Virus record (IMG/VR): IMGVR_UViG_3300046804_002762
Span: 1-64,000 of that record
Length of the DNA: 64,000 nt
Reading direction: 5' to 3' (one strand)
Source: a virus
The position numbers and the translations under genes are program-made. Below the pieces are notes generated by a model. That model was not told the DNA's origin, did no database searches, and saw only the letters and a program-made list of their open reading frames with translations. Of this stretch, positions 15,541-22,536 are shown piece after piece (position 1 is the stretch's first letter; each line of letters starts with the position of its first letter).

Positions 15541-15977
15541 TGCTTACATTATACACCAGTGGATACAATTATAGCAAGCGTAGATGTAGTCGCATCGTAG
15601 ATTGGTTTGTTTCCAAACACTTTCCTAGGCATAAACTAGAGATTTCTATAAACCATCGTGGTTTAAGTCATGAGAGTGTTTATGGTTGGGTATGGGTTTC
15701 TGATTGTAACTACAGACCTCGTTCATTTGAGATTGAAATACACAATCAGATGACACCAGAACACTACACCAAGACGCTTCTACATGAACTCTATCACGTT
15801 TATCAACATGTTAAGGGTACTCTTAAGGATAAGCACGGTAAGCGTCTCTGGAGGGGCATAGACTACACGGAGACGAACTATTCAGAGCAACCATGGGAAA
15901 TACAAGCACATCAAATGGAAGAAGTACTCTATGAAGAATATCTAGAGTACTTGACAATCTCTCAAAACTCACTATAA
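15540..15977 (+). CDS. SprT-like zinc metalloprotease domain protein
   Basis: 145 residues with HELYHVYQH (HExxH zinc motif) near residue 83, preceded by TPEHYTKTLL and followed by a basic segment and WEIQAHQMEE, where a third metal ligand is expected. The layout fits SprT-like/SPRTN minimal metalloproteases, which cut DNA-bound proteins in cellular relatives. The phage role is unknown; degradation of host DNA-bound proteins is an option. Confidence 0.7.
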   Translation: MLTLYTSGYNYSKRRCSRIVDWFVSKHFPRHKLEISINHRGLSHESVYGWVWVSDCNYRPRSFEIEIHNQMTPEHYTKTLLHELYHVYQHVKGTLKDKHGKRLWRGIDYTETNYSEQPWEIQAHQMEEVLYEEYLEYLTISQNSL

Positions 15978-15978
15978 T
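15951..15978 (+). promoter_or_regulatory. Sigma70-type promoter
   Basis: TTGACA (15951-15956), 16-base spacer, TATAAT (15973-15978). It lies over the end of the SprT-like gene and drives the small genes from 16003. Confidence 0.8.
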
Positions 15979-16002
15979 ACCTTTGTCGAGGTTAAACAAA
16001 CT

Positions 16003-16215
16003 ATGATCTCTATGAAAATTCAGAAACCAGAATTTATCTGTGTATCTCCAAAAACTTCTGATGCAAAAGAAATCTTTGTAACTGATATGCACAAACTTCA
16101 TTCTTGTAAAGTTAAAGAACGTAAGAATGGTCTTGTAAGACTTGAAAGTATCTCTGGAAAAGTCTTTTTCTGGATGAATGAAAGTGATGATCTGAACTGG
16201 AAGATTATCAAATGA
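16003..16215 (+). CDS. Small protein, paralogue of the one at 51303
   Basis: 70 residues. It shares a pattern with the 62-residue protein at 51303: VSPK or VTPK at the start, a Cys-Lys or Cys-Ile segment in the middle, GK-x-x-FW in the second half and NW-x-I near the end. An alternative ATG lies at 16012. No known domain. First gene after the sigma70 promoter at 15951. Confidence 0.65.
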   Translation: MISMKIQKPEFICVSPKTSDAKEIFVTDMHKLHSCKVKERKNGLVRLESISGKVFFWMNESDDLNWKIIK

Positions 16216-16403
16216 ACAAACTGATCGCTCTACTATTTCTGCTTCCTACCTCTATATCAGCACAAGAAGTTTATTCAATTAATATAAATCGTTTGTGTGC
16301 AGAAATTGTAGGAATTCCTTATGCTTCTGATGATTTTTCTGATGAAGATTGGCAACAATTTAAATCTTGTGTAAATTATGTAAAAGATTTTCAAGTTAAA
16401 TAG
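16212..16403 (+). CDS. Small secreted protein
   Basis: 63 residues. The N-terminus MNKLIALLFLLPTSISAQ is a clear signal peptide with an AxA-like cut at ISAQ. The mature part is acidic with two cysteines (RLCAEI, FKSCVNY) that could form a disulfide in the periplasm. ATGA overlap with the previous gene. Confidence 0.65.
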   Translation: MNKLIALLFLLPTSISAQEVYSININRLCAEIVGIPYASDDFSDEDWQQFKSCVNYVKDFQVK

Positions 16404-16423
16404 TAGTAGAATAGGAGAACGTT

Positions 16424-16594
16424 ATGGTTGTTTTATTTTCAGCAGCCATTATTTCTTGTCAACAAGCACTTGGTATTATTCATCGTCTTACAAAAGTCGT
16501 TGGATTAACTGAAACTCAAAAGAGTGAGATAGTTGCAGAGGTTCGCAAAGCTATTCCTTTCTGTCCAGTAATTATTAAGAACGATGCAAAGTGA
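16424..16594 (+). CDS. Small exported protein or lipoprotein
   Basis: 56 residues, MVVLFSAAIISCQQALGIIH at the start. A short hydrophobic stretch ends in IISC, which could be a weak lipobox or simply a signal anchor. GGAG occurs 8 bases before the ATG. It overlaps the next gene by 11 bases. Confidence 0.55.
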   Translation: MVVLFSAAIISCQQALGIIHRLTKVVGLTETQKSEIVAEVRKAIPFCPVIIKNDAK

Positions 16595-16757
16595 AACTTA
16601 TGAAGACAAATGGAACAGGGGACTTACTCTGTTTGAGGAAAGTGTTCTAAAACCTGATGTTGAATTGAGACAGTGTGCTCATAATCAACAGTGTTATAAT
16701 CAACTTATGGAAGTTCGTCAGCAAGTTCTAGAATACTTAAAGGCATTAAGAAGATGA
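16584..16757 (+). CDS. Small soluble protein with two cysteines
   Basis: 57 residues, MQSETYEDKWNRGLTLFEES, with RQCAHNQQCYNQ in the middle and a helical end. No family recognised. It overlaps the previous gene in another frame and the next gene by ATGA. Confidence 0.5.
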   Translation: MQSETYEDKWNRGLTLFEESVLKPDVELRQCAHNQQCYNQLMEVRQQVLEYLKALRR

Positions 16758-16993
16758 GTTCTACTTACATATATTTGATCATCTTTGGATGTGCTGGATA
16801 TCTAATTTCAACAGATCCAAGCATTGCCAAAGCAGTAGTCTTTATTACTAAAATTGTTAAAAATAAGTTTATCATATTCAAGTGGTGGTTCATTCATAAT
16901 CCCAAAACACCTTGGGCTAGATATTCAATGCACCGTCGTTCAATGAAGATGGCAGAAGAACTAATGAAAGAGTTTGAAGAAAAGAATAGATGA
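16754..16993 (+). CDS. Small membrane protein
   Basis: 79 residues with one N-terminal membrane helix (YIYLIIFGCAGYLI), a second moderately hydrophobic stretch (FIIFKWWFIHN) and a basic-acidic helical tail (SMKMAEELMKEFEEKNR). No family recognised. ATGA-coupled to the preceding gene. Confidence 0.6.
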   Translation: MSSTYIYLIIFGCAGYLISTDPSIAKAVVFITKIVKNKFIIFKWWFIHNPKTPWARYSMHRRSMKMAEELMKEFEEKNR

Positions 16994-17127
16994 GTATAAG
17001 TGCGTAGGCATAAATTTTTGTTAAGAAACTCACACAAAATACCTAGATAGTGGTACAATATTGGAGTGAGAAAACAATGAAAGAAAACCAATCTTTATTA
17101 TGATGTTCTTTGTGCATGGAGGTTATT

Positions 17128-17301
17128 ATGCACAATTTAATTTCTTTTAATCAACTAGCTGCTTGGAAACAACTTGAACCAACTATAAATGAATTCATTG
17201 ATCATCATGAACTGATGAATGACTATTTTAATTGTATGATTGAATGTGATGACGATCAGCAAAGTTGCAAGCGAATATGTAGAGAGATGTTGTCTTCTTG
17301 A
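17128..17301 (+). CDS. Small protein with cysteine-rich C-terminus
   Basis: 57 residues from ATG 17128, chosen because GGAGG ends 5 bases before it; an in-frame ATG at 17116 would overlap that site. It starts MHNLISFNQLAAWKQ and ends with CMIECDDDQQSCKRICREML, four cysteines that might bind metal. The terminator at 17326 follows. Confidence 0.55.
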   Translation: MHNLISFNQLAAWKQLEPTINEFIDHHELMNDYFNCMIECDDDQQSCKRICREMLSS

Positions 17302-17325
17302 ACCAGTTAAATATCCGTCCATACG

Positions 17326-17353
17326 CCCTTGACTTTTGCAGTCAGGGGTTTTA
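17326..17353 (+). terminator. Rho-independent terminator
   Basis: CCCTTGACT at 17326-17334 can pair with AGTCAGGGG at 17340-17348 around a TTTGC loop, followed by TTTTA. It closes the 16003-17301 group. Confidence 0.65.
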
Positions 17354-17359
17354 TATTTT

Positions 17360-17484
17360 AAATAAATACTAGTGCCTTATTGGGAAATAAAGGTAAAAAA
17401 TGGTGGAATGATGGAACTAATAGTAAATTTTGCAAAGAGTGTCCTGGCGATGGGTGGACTTTGGGTAGAATAAGACACTGGTAA
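17360..17484 (+). pseudogene. Late promoter plus C-terminal remnant of a homing endonuclease
   Basis: TAAATAAATAC (~17359-17369) is followed by a frame (17371-17484) with no start codon. It encodes GKKWWNDGTNSKFCKECPGD and then GWTLGRIRHW before a stop. The WWNDG ... KECPGxGW-x-x-GR ending is the usual C-terminus of HNH/NUMOD endonucleases in cyanophages, so this is the tail of a lost endonuclease gene with its promoter left in place. Confidence 0.6.
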
Positions 17485-17487
17485 AAC

Positions 17488-17530
17488 TGGCACACTCCAA
17501 ATTGACACACCACACAAATTCCACTATACT
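17488..17530 (+). promoter_or_regulatory. Sigma70 promoter within a TGGCACA module
   Basis: TTGACA (17502-17507), a 17-base spacer and TATACT (17525-17530) form a near-ideal sigma70 promoter. TGGCACA at 17488 lies 37 bases before the -10, the same distance as in the other members of this family, which lack a good -35. Confidence 0.8.
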
Positions 17531-17556
17531 GAACTCATTGATTCAAACCTCTAACA

Positions 17557-17967
17557 ATGTACGAAGCGACTGTCCAGTTCAAGTTTGATGCAACCTGGAC
17601 TCCCAGTTATAGTTCTTCATTTTCTGATGATGACTTTATCCCAGAAGAACACTATTTGATCACTGCTCCCGCTGCTGACTTGAACGCCAAGCAGTATTTC
17701 AAACTGTTTGAAAAGTTCTTGTTGTGTGTTGGTATGTGCCCCGCAAGTATCCGTAGTGGTGCGATGTCGTTGGTCTTTAATGATTTTGTGAGTGAAGAAG
17801 AACAACGTAAAGTCTGTAAAGAATATGAACTGACGATGGATGAGGACCTTGATGAGAAGTTTAAGGAATGGAAAGTCCGTGATGAAGAATGGGCACGACT
17901 AAAAAAAGGTCCTATGGGAACTGTACTGAATGAAGAGGAACTGACGAATCTGGAAGAAGGGCAATGA
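17557..17967 (+). CDS. Hypothetical acidic protein
   Basis: 136 residues, MYEATVQFKFDATWTPSYSS, with a FEKFLLCVGMCPASIRSGAM segment and an acidic helical C-terminus. I do not recognise a domain. It is the first gene after the sigma70 promoter and is likely expressed early. Confidence 0.7.
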   Translation: MYEATVQFKFDATWTPSYSSSFSDDDFIPEEHYLITAPAADLNAKQYFKLFEKFLLCVGMCPASIRSGAMSLVFNDFVSEEEQRKVCKEYELTMDEDLDEKFKEWKVRDEEWARLKKGPMGTVLNEEELTNLEEGQ

Positions 17968-18167
17968 GTGATAGAGCAAAAGAGTTTATGAGTTTCGTTT
18001 GGGACCAACGAAACAATCAAGGTGCTGATACTGAAGAGAAACTGGTTGCTGCTATTCTTTCAATCGCTGCTGAGTATGTAATATCATACAACGCACAAGA
18101 TGGTAGAGTAGTTTTGGATAAAAATGACATTCTACAACTTGCGGAGGAACTAAATAATAGTGCTTGA
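17964..18167 (+). CDS. Small helical hypothetical protein
   Basis: 67 residues, MSDRAKEFMSFVWDQRNNQ. It is entirely helical and its last codons overlap the 5' arm of the regulatory element in front of the GIY-YIG gene. ATGA overlap with the preceding gene. Confidence 0.65.
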   Translation: MSDRAKEFMSFVWDQRNNQGADTEEKLVAAILSIAAEYVISYNAQDGRVVLDKNDILQLAEELNNSA

Positions 18168-18246
18168 TTAAGTCGCATTTCTCAAGTGGAAGGGGGCATT
18201 TTGCCCTTTTCTTATATAAATAATATTGCGACTTAAATCAAAGCAG
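18151..18246 (+). promoter_or_regulatory. Homing-endonuclease leader element 1 (pseudoknot, hairpin, late promoter)
   Basis: CTTGA (18163-18167) pairs with TCAAG (18182-18186). The loop holds TTAAGTCGCA (18168-18177), which pairs with TGCGACTTAA (18227-18236), giving a pseudoknot. Inside lies a hairpin GGGCA/TGCCC (18194-18206) with a T run, then the late promoter TATAAATA (18215-18222). TAAATAATANTGC occurs on both sides (18151 and 18217). Matching elements lie at 31694, 37492 and 47195. Confidence 0.7.
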
Positions 18247-18858
18247 ATGGAATACTACACTTACGCATACCTGCGTGAAGATGGAACACCTTACTATATT
18301 GGTAAAGGTAAAAATCGCAGGGCTTTTGATAGGAAAAAGCACACCGTATTTGTTCCTTCTACAAACAGGATACTTTTATTGAAACAAAATCTAACAGAAG
18401 AAGAAGCATTTAGGCACGAAATCTATATGATTGGTGTGTTTGGTAGAAAAGATTTGGGAACTGGTATTCTTCATAATAAAACTGATGGAGGAGAAGGTTC
18501 AAGTGGATATAGGCATATTAATGAGTATAAAAATACAATTAGGCAAAAACAATTGAAACGATGGTCAAAGGAAGAAGAAAGAAATAAAATAACGGGTGAT
18601 AAAAATCCATTTTTTGGCAAAAAACACACTAAAGAAACAAAAGAAAAAATATCTGCTGATAGTAAATTGAGAACTAAAGGTTCTGATAATGGAAATTCAA
18701 AATCGTGGAAAATAACTTTTGAAAATGGAAAAGATGTAATTACTGATTGTATGAGTTCTTGGTGTAAAATAAATTCCTACAACTATTGGAGTGTCATAAA
18801 TGTGTATAAAAACCTTTCCAAAAATCACAAGGGTATTGTTTCCGTAATTCAATTGTGA
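18247..18858 (+). CDS. GIY-YIG homing endonuclease
   Basis: 203 residues from ATG 18247, 10 bases after the leader element; an upstream TTG at 18226 lies inside the stem and is unlikely. The catalytic start is YYTYAYLREDGTPYYIGKGK, followed by the Arg (KNRRAFDRKKH) and Glu (EEEAFRHEIYMIG) of the GIY-YIG nuclease core. A NUMOD3-like stretch (NPFFGKKHTKETKEKIS) and a helix-turn-helix-like end follow, as in segmental phage endonucleases. It cuts DNA to spread by homing. Confidence 0.85.
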   Translation: MEYYTYAYLREDGTPYYIGKGKNRRAFDRKKHTVFVPSTNRILLLKQNLTEEEAFRHEIYMIGVFGRKDLGTGILHNKTDGGEGSSGYRHINEYKNTIRQKQLKRWSKEEERNKITGDKNPFFGKKHTKETKEKISADSKLRTKGSDNGNSKSWKITFENGKDVITDCMSSWCKINSYNYWSVINVYKNLSKNHKGIVSVIQL

Positions 18859-18864
18859 TATAAT
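18836..18864 (+). promoter_or_regulatory. Sigma70-like promoter
   Basis: TTGTTT (18836-18841), a 17-base spacer and TATAAT (18859-18864) at the end of the endonuclease gene. It would restart transcription for the gene at 18883. Confidence 0.55.
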
Positions 18865-18882
18865 ATAAAAAAAGAATTTATT

Positions 18883-19158
18883 ATGAAACTTATTTCATTC
18901 AACCGACGTGAAGATTTCGGAACAGATTTTTATGTTCAAATCGTCAATATCAAAAGGTTCTCATTACTCCAAATCTCAATCAGTTGGAATGATTTTAAAT
19001 CCTGGCCTTATCTTCAAATTAAATCGGGGACTGGAGATGTTCTTGATGTTCTGTTCTGGGTATATAAGTTTGGAATTGATGTAACAATTCTGGGACGAAC
19101 CTGGACTTGGGATCACCTAAAAGATATTGATTTTGATAAGGACGAAGAAAATGTTTAG
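18883..19158 (+). CDS. Hypothetical protein
   Basis: 91 residues, MKLISFNRREDFGTDFYVQI, beta-rich with many aromatic residues and an acidic tail. No family recognised. AGAAT rather than a good ribosome site precedes it. It overlaps the next gene by 8 bases. Confidence 0.65.
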   Translation: MKLISFNRREDFGTDFYVQIVNIKRFSLLQISISWNDFKSWPYLQIKSGTGDVLDVLFWVYKFGIDVTILGRTWTWDHLKDIDFDKDEENV

Positions 19159-19546
19159 CAAACCACTTCTGGGCACAAATACAAAGAAAACTAAACTATC
19201 TTGGGTTGAATATATCTGGCAATCTTGTATCATTCAGGGATGGTATAACTGTTGGTATGCCTTTAAGAACTGGGGTGACTTGATGGGCGATAATTATCAA
19301 GAATATGCTCTTCTTGTGTCTGATGACCCATTAGAGCAATGTATTCTATACTTTTGGGATAGTTTAGAAGACGAAATTTATCCCAAACATTTCTTGGAAA
19401 GTTTGCTTCAAATAGTGGATGATATTGATACTGGTAAAGAAAAAGTAGTTCCACTTGATGAAGATTTCTTTGATAGAATGAAAGAACTTGTTGGTGATGT
19501 TGTAATTGACCTTGATGAAAAATTAGAAAATGAAGACCTTACCTGA
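19151..19546 (+). CDS. Hypothetical protein, paralogue of the one at 28905
   Basis: 131 residues. It shares layout and many residues with the 133-residue protein at 28905: MFSxPxxGT at the start, a W-x-E-Y-W helix, GDNYQEYALL against GNYKDYALM, and a shared Val-Gly-Asp-Val/Ile plus NLNEKL/DLDEKL ending. Trp-rich in the first third, acidic in the last. Function unknown. Confidence 0.7.
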   Translation: MFSKPLLGTNTKKTKLSWVEYIWQSCIIQGWYNCWYAFKNWGDLMGDNYQEYALLVSDDPLEQCILYFWDSLEDEIYPKHFLESLLQIVDDIDTGKEKVVPLDEDFFDRMKELVGDVVIDLDEKLENEDLT

Positions 19547-19691
19547 TAAAAAAACACTTGATATATTTTGGACGGTCGCAACAAGTTCCAGTATTGAAAC
19601 TGGCACAAGACCCCATTACGGATTCGCAAAGATGTTGTATGATTACCTTGCGGACATTGAACCACCTGTAGGACTTGCTGATTCAAAATGA
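19530..19691 (+). CDS. Small hypothetical protein
   Basis: 53 residues, MKTLPDKKTLDIFWTVATSS. It overlaps the previous gene by 17 bases and the next by ATGA. A TGGCACAAG-type promoter lies within its coding sequence, so its own product may be less important than the promoter. Confidence 0.45.
   Translation: MKTLPDKKTLDIFWTVATSSSIETGTRPHYGFAKMLYDYLADIEPPVGLADSK
19601..19643 (+). promoter_or_regulatory. TGGCACAAG-type promoter
   Basis: TGGCACAAG at 19601 and TATGAT at 19638, 37 bases apart, with no good -35 box. It would serve the membrane protein at 19688 and the long gene run after it. Confidence 0.5.
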
Positions 19692-19954
19692 GTTTTTCTA
19701 AAACTGTCTCTGTTTGTGCTGCTCTTGCAAGTATTTTTGCTGCTGGAGCTGCTGGTTGGAAACTGGCCAATGAAAATCAATCGCAACCCGTAGAGCAAAC
19801 AAAAGATGTTTCTGCTTTTGAAGAAAAAATTAATAACCTTGAAAAACAACTAGAAGAAGTTAAAGAACAACCAAAACCTGTAGTAGTACAACAACCTACT
19901 GTTCTTCCTCCTCTTCCACCTGTCCCTGAACCTAAACCAGGAGAAATTGAATGA
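19688..19954 (+). CDS. Membrane-anchored coiled-coil protein with proline-rich tail
   Basis: 88 residues. An N-terminal membrane or signal-anchor helix (VSVCAALASIFAAGAAGWKL), a short coiled coil (FEEKINNLEKQLEEVKEQ) and a proline-rich end (VLPPLPPVPEPKPG). It probably sits in the inner membrane with its tail outside. No family recognised. Confidence 0.65.
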   Translation: MSFSKTVSVCAALASIFAAGAAGWKLANENQSQPVEQTKDVSAFEEKINNLEKQLEEVKEQPKPVVVQQPTVLPPLPPVPEPKPGEIE

Positions 19955-20193
19955 CCTACGATCAACTCTACGAGCATATTCTTAATTATGTTTCTCTGCC
20001 TTATCCTGTTATCACTGGTGATATTACCAACTGGACAGGAAAACCTCTTGAACACGATAAGAAACGTGCCTGTCTAATTCTTGGTGCTTTTATGGAGTTT
20101 AACCTTGATTGTCTTGATGAAGGTGTAGATCCTCGCACACTTGATATGACTGGTTTTGTGAATGAAAAACTTGATGAGTTGGAGGGCAAATGA
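19951..20193 (+). CDS. Hypothetical protein
   Basis: 80 residues, MTYDQLYEHILNYVSLPYPV. A soluble acidic helical protein, ATGA-coupled on both sides in a chain of short genes that runs to 23227. No known domain. Confidence 0.65.
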   Translation: MTYDQLYEHILNYVSLPYPVITGDITNWTGKPLEHDKKRACLILGAFMEFNLDCLDEGVDPRTLDMTGFVNEKLDELEGK

Positions 20194-20444
20194 GATTTCG
20201 TGATATTGAGTTCCGTTGGAGTAAATGTAACAACAAGTATGAACTCGTCAAGTGGTATCCTCAAACTCACGGTGAAACTTGTTGTGTCGTTGCTTTCTTT
20301 GATAAAGACAAAGAAGGTTATGATATGAGAACCATAGGTGATAGGTTCTTTGAGGATAAAGATGCGTGGGTTGTTGGTAAGTATGCTCTGGAGTTTCTAA
20401 ATGCTATCTTCCAAATTGAACAAGATGAAGAGGAACTGAAATGA
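20190..20444 (+). CDS. Hypothetical protein
   Basis: 84 residues, MRFRDIEFRWSKCNNKYELV; beta-rich first half with KWYPQTHGETCCVVAFFDKD, helical second half ending in acidic residues. ATGA coupling on both sides. Confidence 0.65.
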   Translation: MRFRDIEFRWSKCNNKYELVKWYPQTHGETCCVVAFFDKDKEGYDMRTIGDRFFEDKDAWVVGKYALEFLNAIFQIEQDEEELK

Positions 20445-20692
20445 CTAAAATCCAACTCAAATCTGTCACAGTAACTTACACCAGAACTCTCACAGTTGCT
20501 CCCACAACTGAAATGTTTGAGGACTGGGAGGATTATCCAGACCAAGAAGGATTCGAGAGTTTAGTGATTAATCAATTGTTTGATATAATCCATAATGAGA
20601 TGGGAGGACCAGCAAATCCTATGCCTTACACTGATGTAAAACAGTTTGAAACCGTTGAGATTGATTGGGAAGGTGATGAAGATTATGACTGA
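20441..20692 (+). CDS. Hypothetical protein
   Basis: 83 residues, MTKIQLKSVTVTYTRTLTVA, then EMFEDWEDYPDQEGFESL and an acidic C-terminus. No family recognised. It overlaps the next gene by 8 bases. Confidence 0.65.
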   Translation: MTKIQLKSVTVTYTRTLTVAPTTEMFEDWEDYPDQEGFESLVINQLFDIIHNEMGGPANPMPYTDVKQFETVEIDWEGDEDYD

Positions 20693-20867
20693 ACGAGTAA
20701 AATTCACACACATCACACGAGTGATTGACCCAAAGACACGCATTCATTATCTTGACGCAATAGACACCAACGGAAATCATTGGACTGCTGAAATGTCTCC
20801 TAAGATTGAACCTTGGATGGTTTATACTAAAATGTGGAAAAAAGATACAGGATTGCCTTATGACTAA
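20685..20867 (+). CDS. Small protein, near-identical paralogue of the one at 24729
   Basis: 60 residues, MTERVKFTHITRVIDPKTRI. The first ~75 bases are almost identical to those of 24729 and the proteins share most residues, including YLDA-x-D-x-NG-x-HWTAEMSP. The start is ATG 20685, matching the paralogue. The copies are part of a duplicated block with the DISKVLIEG module. Confidence 0.75.
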   Translation: MTERVKFTHITRVIDPKTRIHYLDAIDTNGNHWTAEMSPKIEPWMVYTKMWKKDTGLPYD

Positions 20868-21087
20868 ACATCCTACAAAAGATTGGGAATGGGAAGAAAC
20901 TGCCGAAGTCGCATTTCAGGAATGGTTCAACGGAGAGTATGGTAATTTTACATTCCGTTGTGAATGGTTCTTTGGAGATTGTGAAGTTGAGGATGTGAAT
21001 ACTCGTAAGGATTTGATGACTAAGTGGGTTCATTCCGCATTTTTGACGGGTTATAATACTGGGAGATGCTCCAAGACAGATGAGTGA
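20860..21087 (+). CDS. Hypothetical Trp-rich protein
   Basis: 75 residues, MTKHPTKDWEWEETAEVAFQ, with a GNFTFRCEWFFGDCEVED stretch and an AFLTGYNTGR end that resembles the GYN/GWN endings of the 21080, 22228 and 24911 family. It starts within the end of the preceding gene. Confidence 0.6.
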   Translation: MTKHPTKDWEWEETAEVAFQEWFNGEYGNFTFRCEWFFGDCEVEDVNTRKDLMTKWVHSAFLTGYNTGRCSKTDE

Positions 21088-21466
21088 TCTAATCTTCTAC
21101 ACAAATAATGAGGAAACTTACCGCATTTCTTTTCCAACTCTTGGAACCAAATGTCCTGAAACTAAACTTGAAATCAAAATGACTGAACCCGACATCTCAA
21201 AAGTTCTCATAGAAGGAGACTACGCAACCATTATGGGTGTGAAGTATAAGAGAGTGGAAGAACCAAAAAGTTTCTATGATAAACTTTGGGAAGAACTTGG
21301 AAAGAAAGTAGGATATGGTATTGATTGTGATGAACTGACTGATAGGGTTATGGATTTGATTAAGGATAATATTCCAGGGTGTGCTGAAGGTCTTGGTTTG
21401 CCCGAATGGTATTTGGGTTATAATGAAGCACTACGCAGAGTAAATAGGAGGTTGTTTGAACGATGA
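21080..21466 (+). CDS. DISKVLIEG-module protein 1
   Basis: 128 residues. From residue 34 it carries the module MTEPDISKVLIEGDYATIMG and then VKYKRVEEPKS, almost base-identical to the start of the gene at 24911. The C-terminal half ends IPG ... GYNEALRRVNRR, like the WLP ... GYNDC ends of its relatives. The true start may be ATG 21179, where the paralogue begins; the first 33 residues would then be extra. Confidence 0.65.
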   Translation: MSDLIFYTNNEETYRISFPTLGTKCPETKLEIKMTEPDISKVLIEGDYATIMGVKYKRVEEPKSFYDKLWEELGKKVGYGIDCDELTDRVMDLIKDNIPGCAEGLGLPEWYLGYNEALRRVNRRLFER

Positions 21467-21891
21467 CTGAATATCAACCAACTCCACAAACACCAGAGCA
21501 AGTAGATGAAGGTCTTCGTGAGGCTTTTAGACAAGCAATCAAAGATGGTGTGATGGATGCTACTCCTTACCTGAACCAAATGAATTTTAACACAGATATT
21601 GAAAAAACAGAAGCAGAAATCAAAGTGCTTCAAAAGAAACTTGAACTCCTTAAAGAGATTGAGACACATAAATCTCAACCAAGAATGTATTTTGAACTTG
21701 GTGGTAAATTTGAGATTGTCTCTTATAATGGTGAGAATTATTATCGTCTGGAATATCCAAGTGCTATTATTTGGTATAAGAAAAAGAAACCTAATGATGG
21801 TATGATGCTGGTTCGTATTACTGATGGTGAAACTTATCGTTTACTTGAAGGTGTGTGGTTCAACGATGTGAAGAAGGGGAAGTATGACTGA
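21463..21891 (+). CDS. Hypothetical coiled-coil protein
   Basis: 142 residues, MTEYQPTPQTPEQVDEGLRE, with a coiled coil at ~45-75 (IEKTEAEIKVLQKKLELLKE) and a beta-rich C-terminus. ATGA overlaps at both ends. No family recognised. Confidence 0.65.
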   Translation: MTEYQPTPQTPEQVDEGLREAFRQAIKDGVMDATPYLNQMNFNTDIEKTEAEIKVLQKKLELLKEIETHKSQPRMYFELGGKFEIVSYNGENYYRLEYPSAIIWYKKKKPNDGMMLVRITDGETYRLLEGVWFNDVKKGKYD

Positions 21892-22087
21892 ATGTACCTG
21901 TTCCTATCTTCAAATAGGAACCAAAACCTCCAACACTAAAAACCTCAATCCCGATTGCCCTCTTCACGGAACTGATAGTGTATGGTATAATAGTCCAGAA
22001 CAAGTCAAAAAAAGAGAAGGAAGGTCTCAACAACTTCGGGAACTTTATGATGCTGCTCGCAAAGCAAGAGAGAAACTAAATGAATAA
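21884..22087 (+). CDS. Small Cys/His-containing protein
   Basis: 67 residues, MTECTCSYLQIGTKTSNTKN, then PDCPLHG. The C-T-C ... C-P-x-H arrangement near the N-terminus could hold one zinc ion; this CxC ... CPLH pattern recurs in small cyanophage and actinophage proteins. A helical C-terminus follows. Confidence 0.6.
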   Translation: MTECTCSYLQIGTKTSNTKNLNPDCPLHGTDSVWYNSPEQVKKREGRSQQLRELYDAARKAREKLNE

Positions 22088-22226
22088 CACTCAAAAAATT
22101 CAATCTGAAATTGATGAATTACATAAAAAGTTTGATGTTCTTCAATCACAATCTGCATCTTTAAGTGAATTGAATAGTGTGCGAAGACAGTTAAATGTTG
22201 CTTATGAAAAGTTGAGGAAGAACTAA
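22080..22226 (+). CDS. Short coiled-coil protein
   Basis: 48 residues, MNNTQKIQSEIDELHKKFDV, predicted to be one long amphipathic helix. Overlaps the preceding gene by 8 bases. Function unknown. Confidence 0.5.
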   Translation: MNNTQKIQSEIDELHKKFDVLQSQSASLSELNSVRRQLNVAYEKLRKN

Positions 22227-22227
22227 A

Positions 22228-22536
22228 ATGACTAACCCAGAAATCATCGTAGAACGAAAAAAATACGGAAGTTCTGCTATGGATTATACTATGAGAGTTT
22301 ATCAAAAACTTGATGAAGAAACCATAATGATTGATGGTGTGAAGTATCAAAAAGTAGAGGAACCAAAACCAAAGATACTTTATGAGATGTTCTGTAAGGA
22401 ACACGGACAATTTATAAACAGAGATGTTATTTGTGAGATTGTTGAAAGATGGTTGCCTGATGAAGATGATGGTGATGATAGATATGCTTGTGGTTGGAAT
22501 GATTGTGTTGAAAAGTTGAAGTTGAGGTTAAAATGA
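22228..22536 (+). CDS. DISKVLIEG-module relative (IDGVKYQKVEEPK)
   Basis: 102 residues. It contains ETIMIDGVKYQKVEEPKPK, a looser version of the module in 21080 and 24911, then a helical region and WLPDEDDGDDRYACGWNDCV, matching the WLP ... GYNDC end of 24911. This makes a three-member family with shuffled halves. Confidence 0.65.
   Translation: MTNPEIIVERKKYGSSAMDYTMRVYQKLDEETIMIDGVKYQKVEEPKPKILYEMFCKEHGQFINRDVICEIVERWLPDEDDGDDRYACGWNDCVEKLKLRLK

Noticed and set aside
18168-18236. Leader elements as group I introns, HDV-like or pistol ribozymes
   Set aside because: The strand order resembles a nested pseudoknot, but the P4-P6 domain, guanosine site and known catalytic core bases are not visible, and the flanks do not form a split gene.
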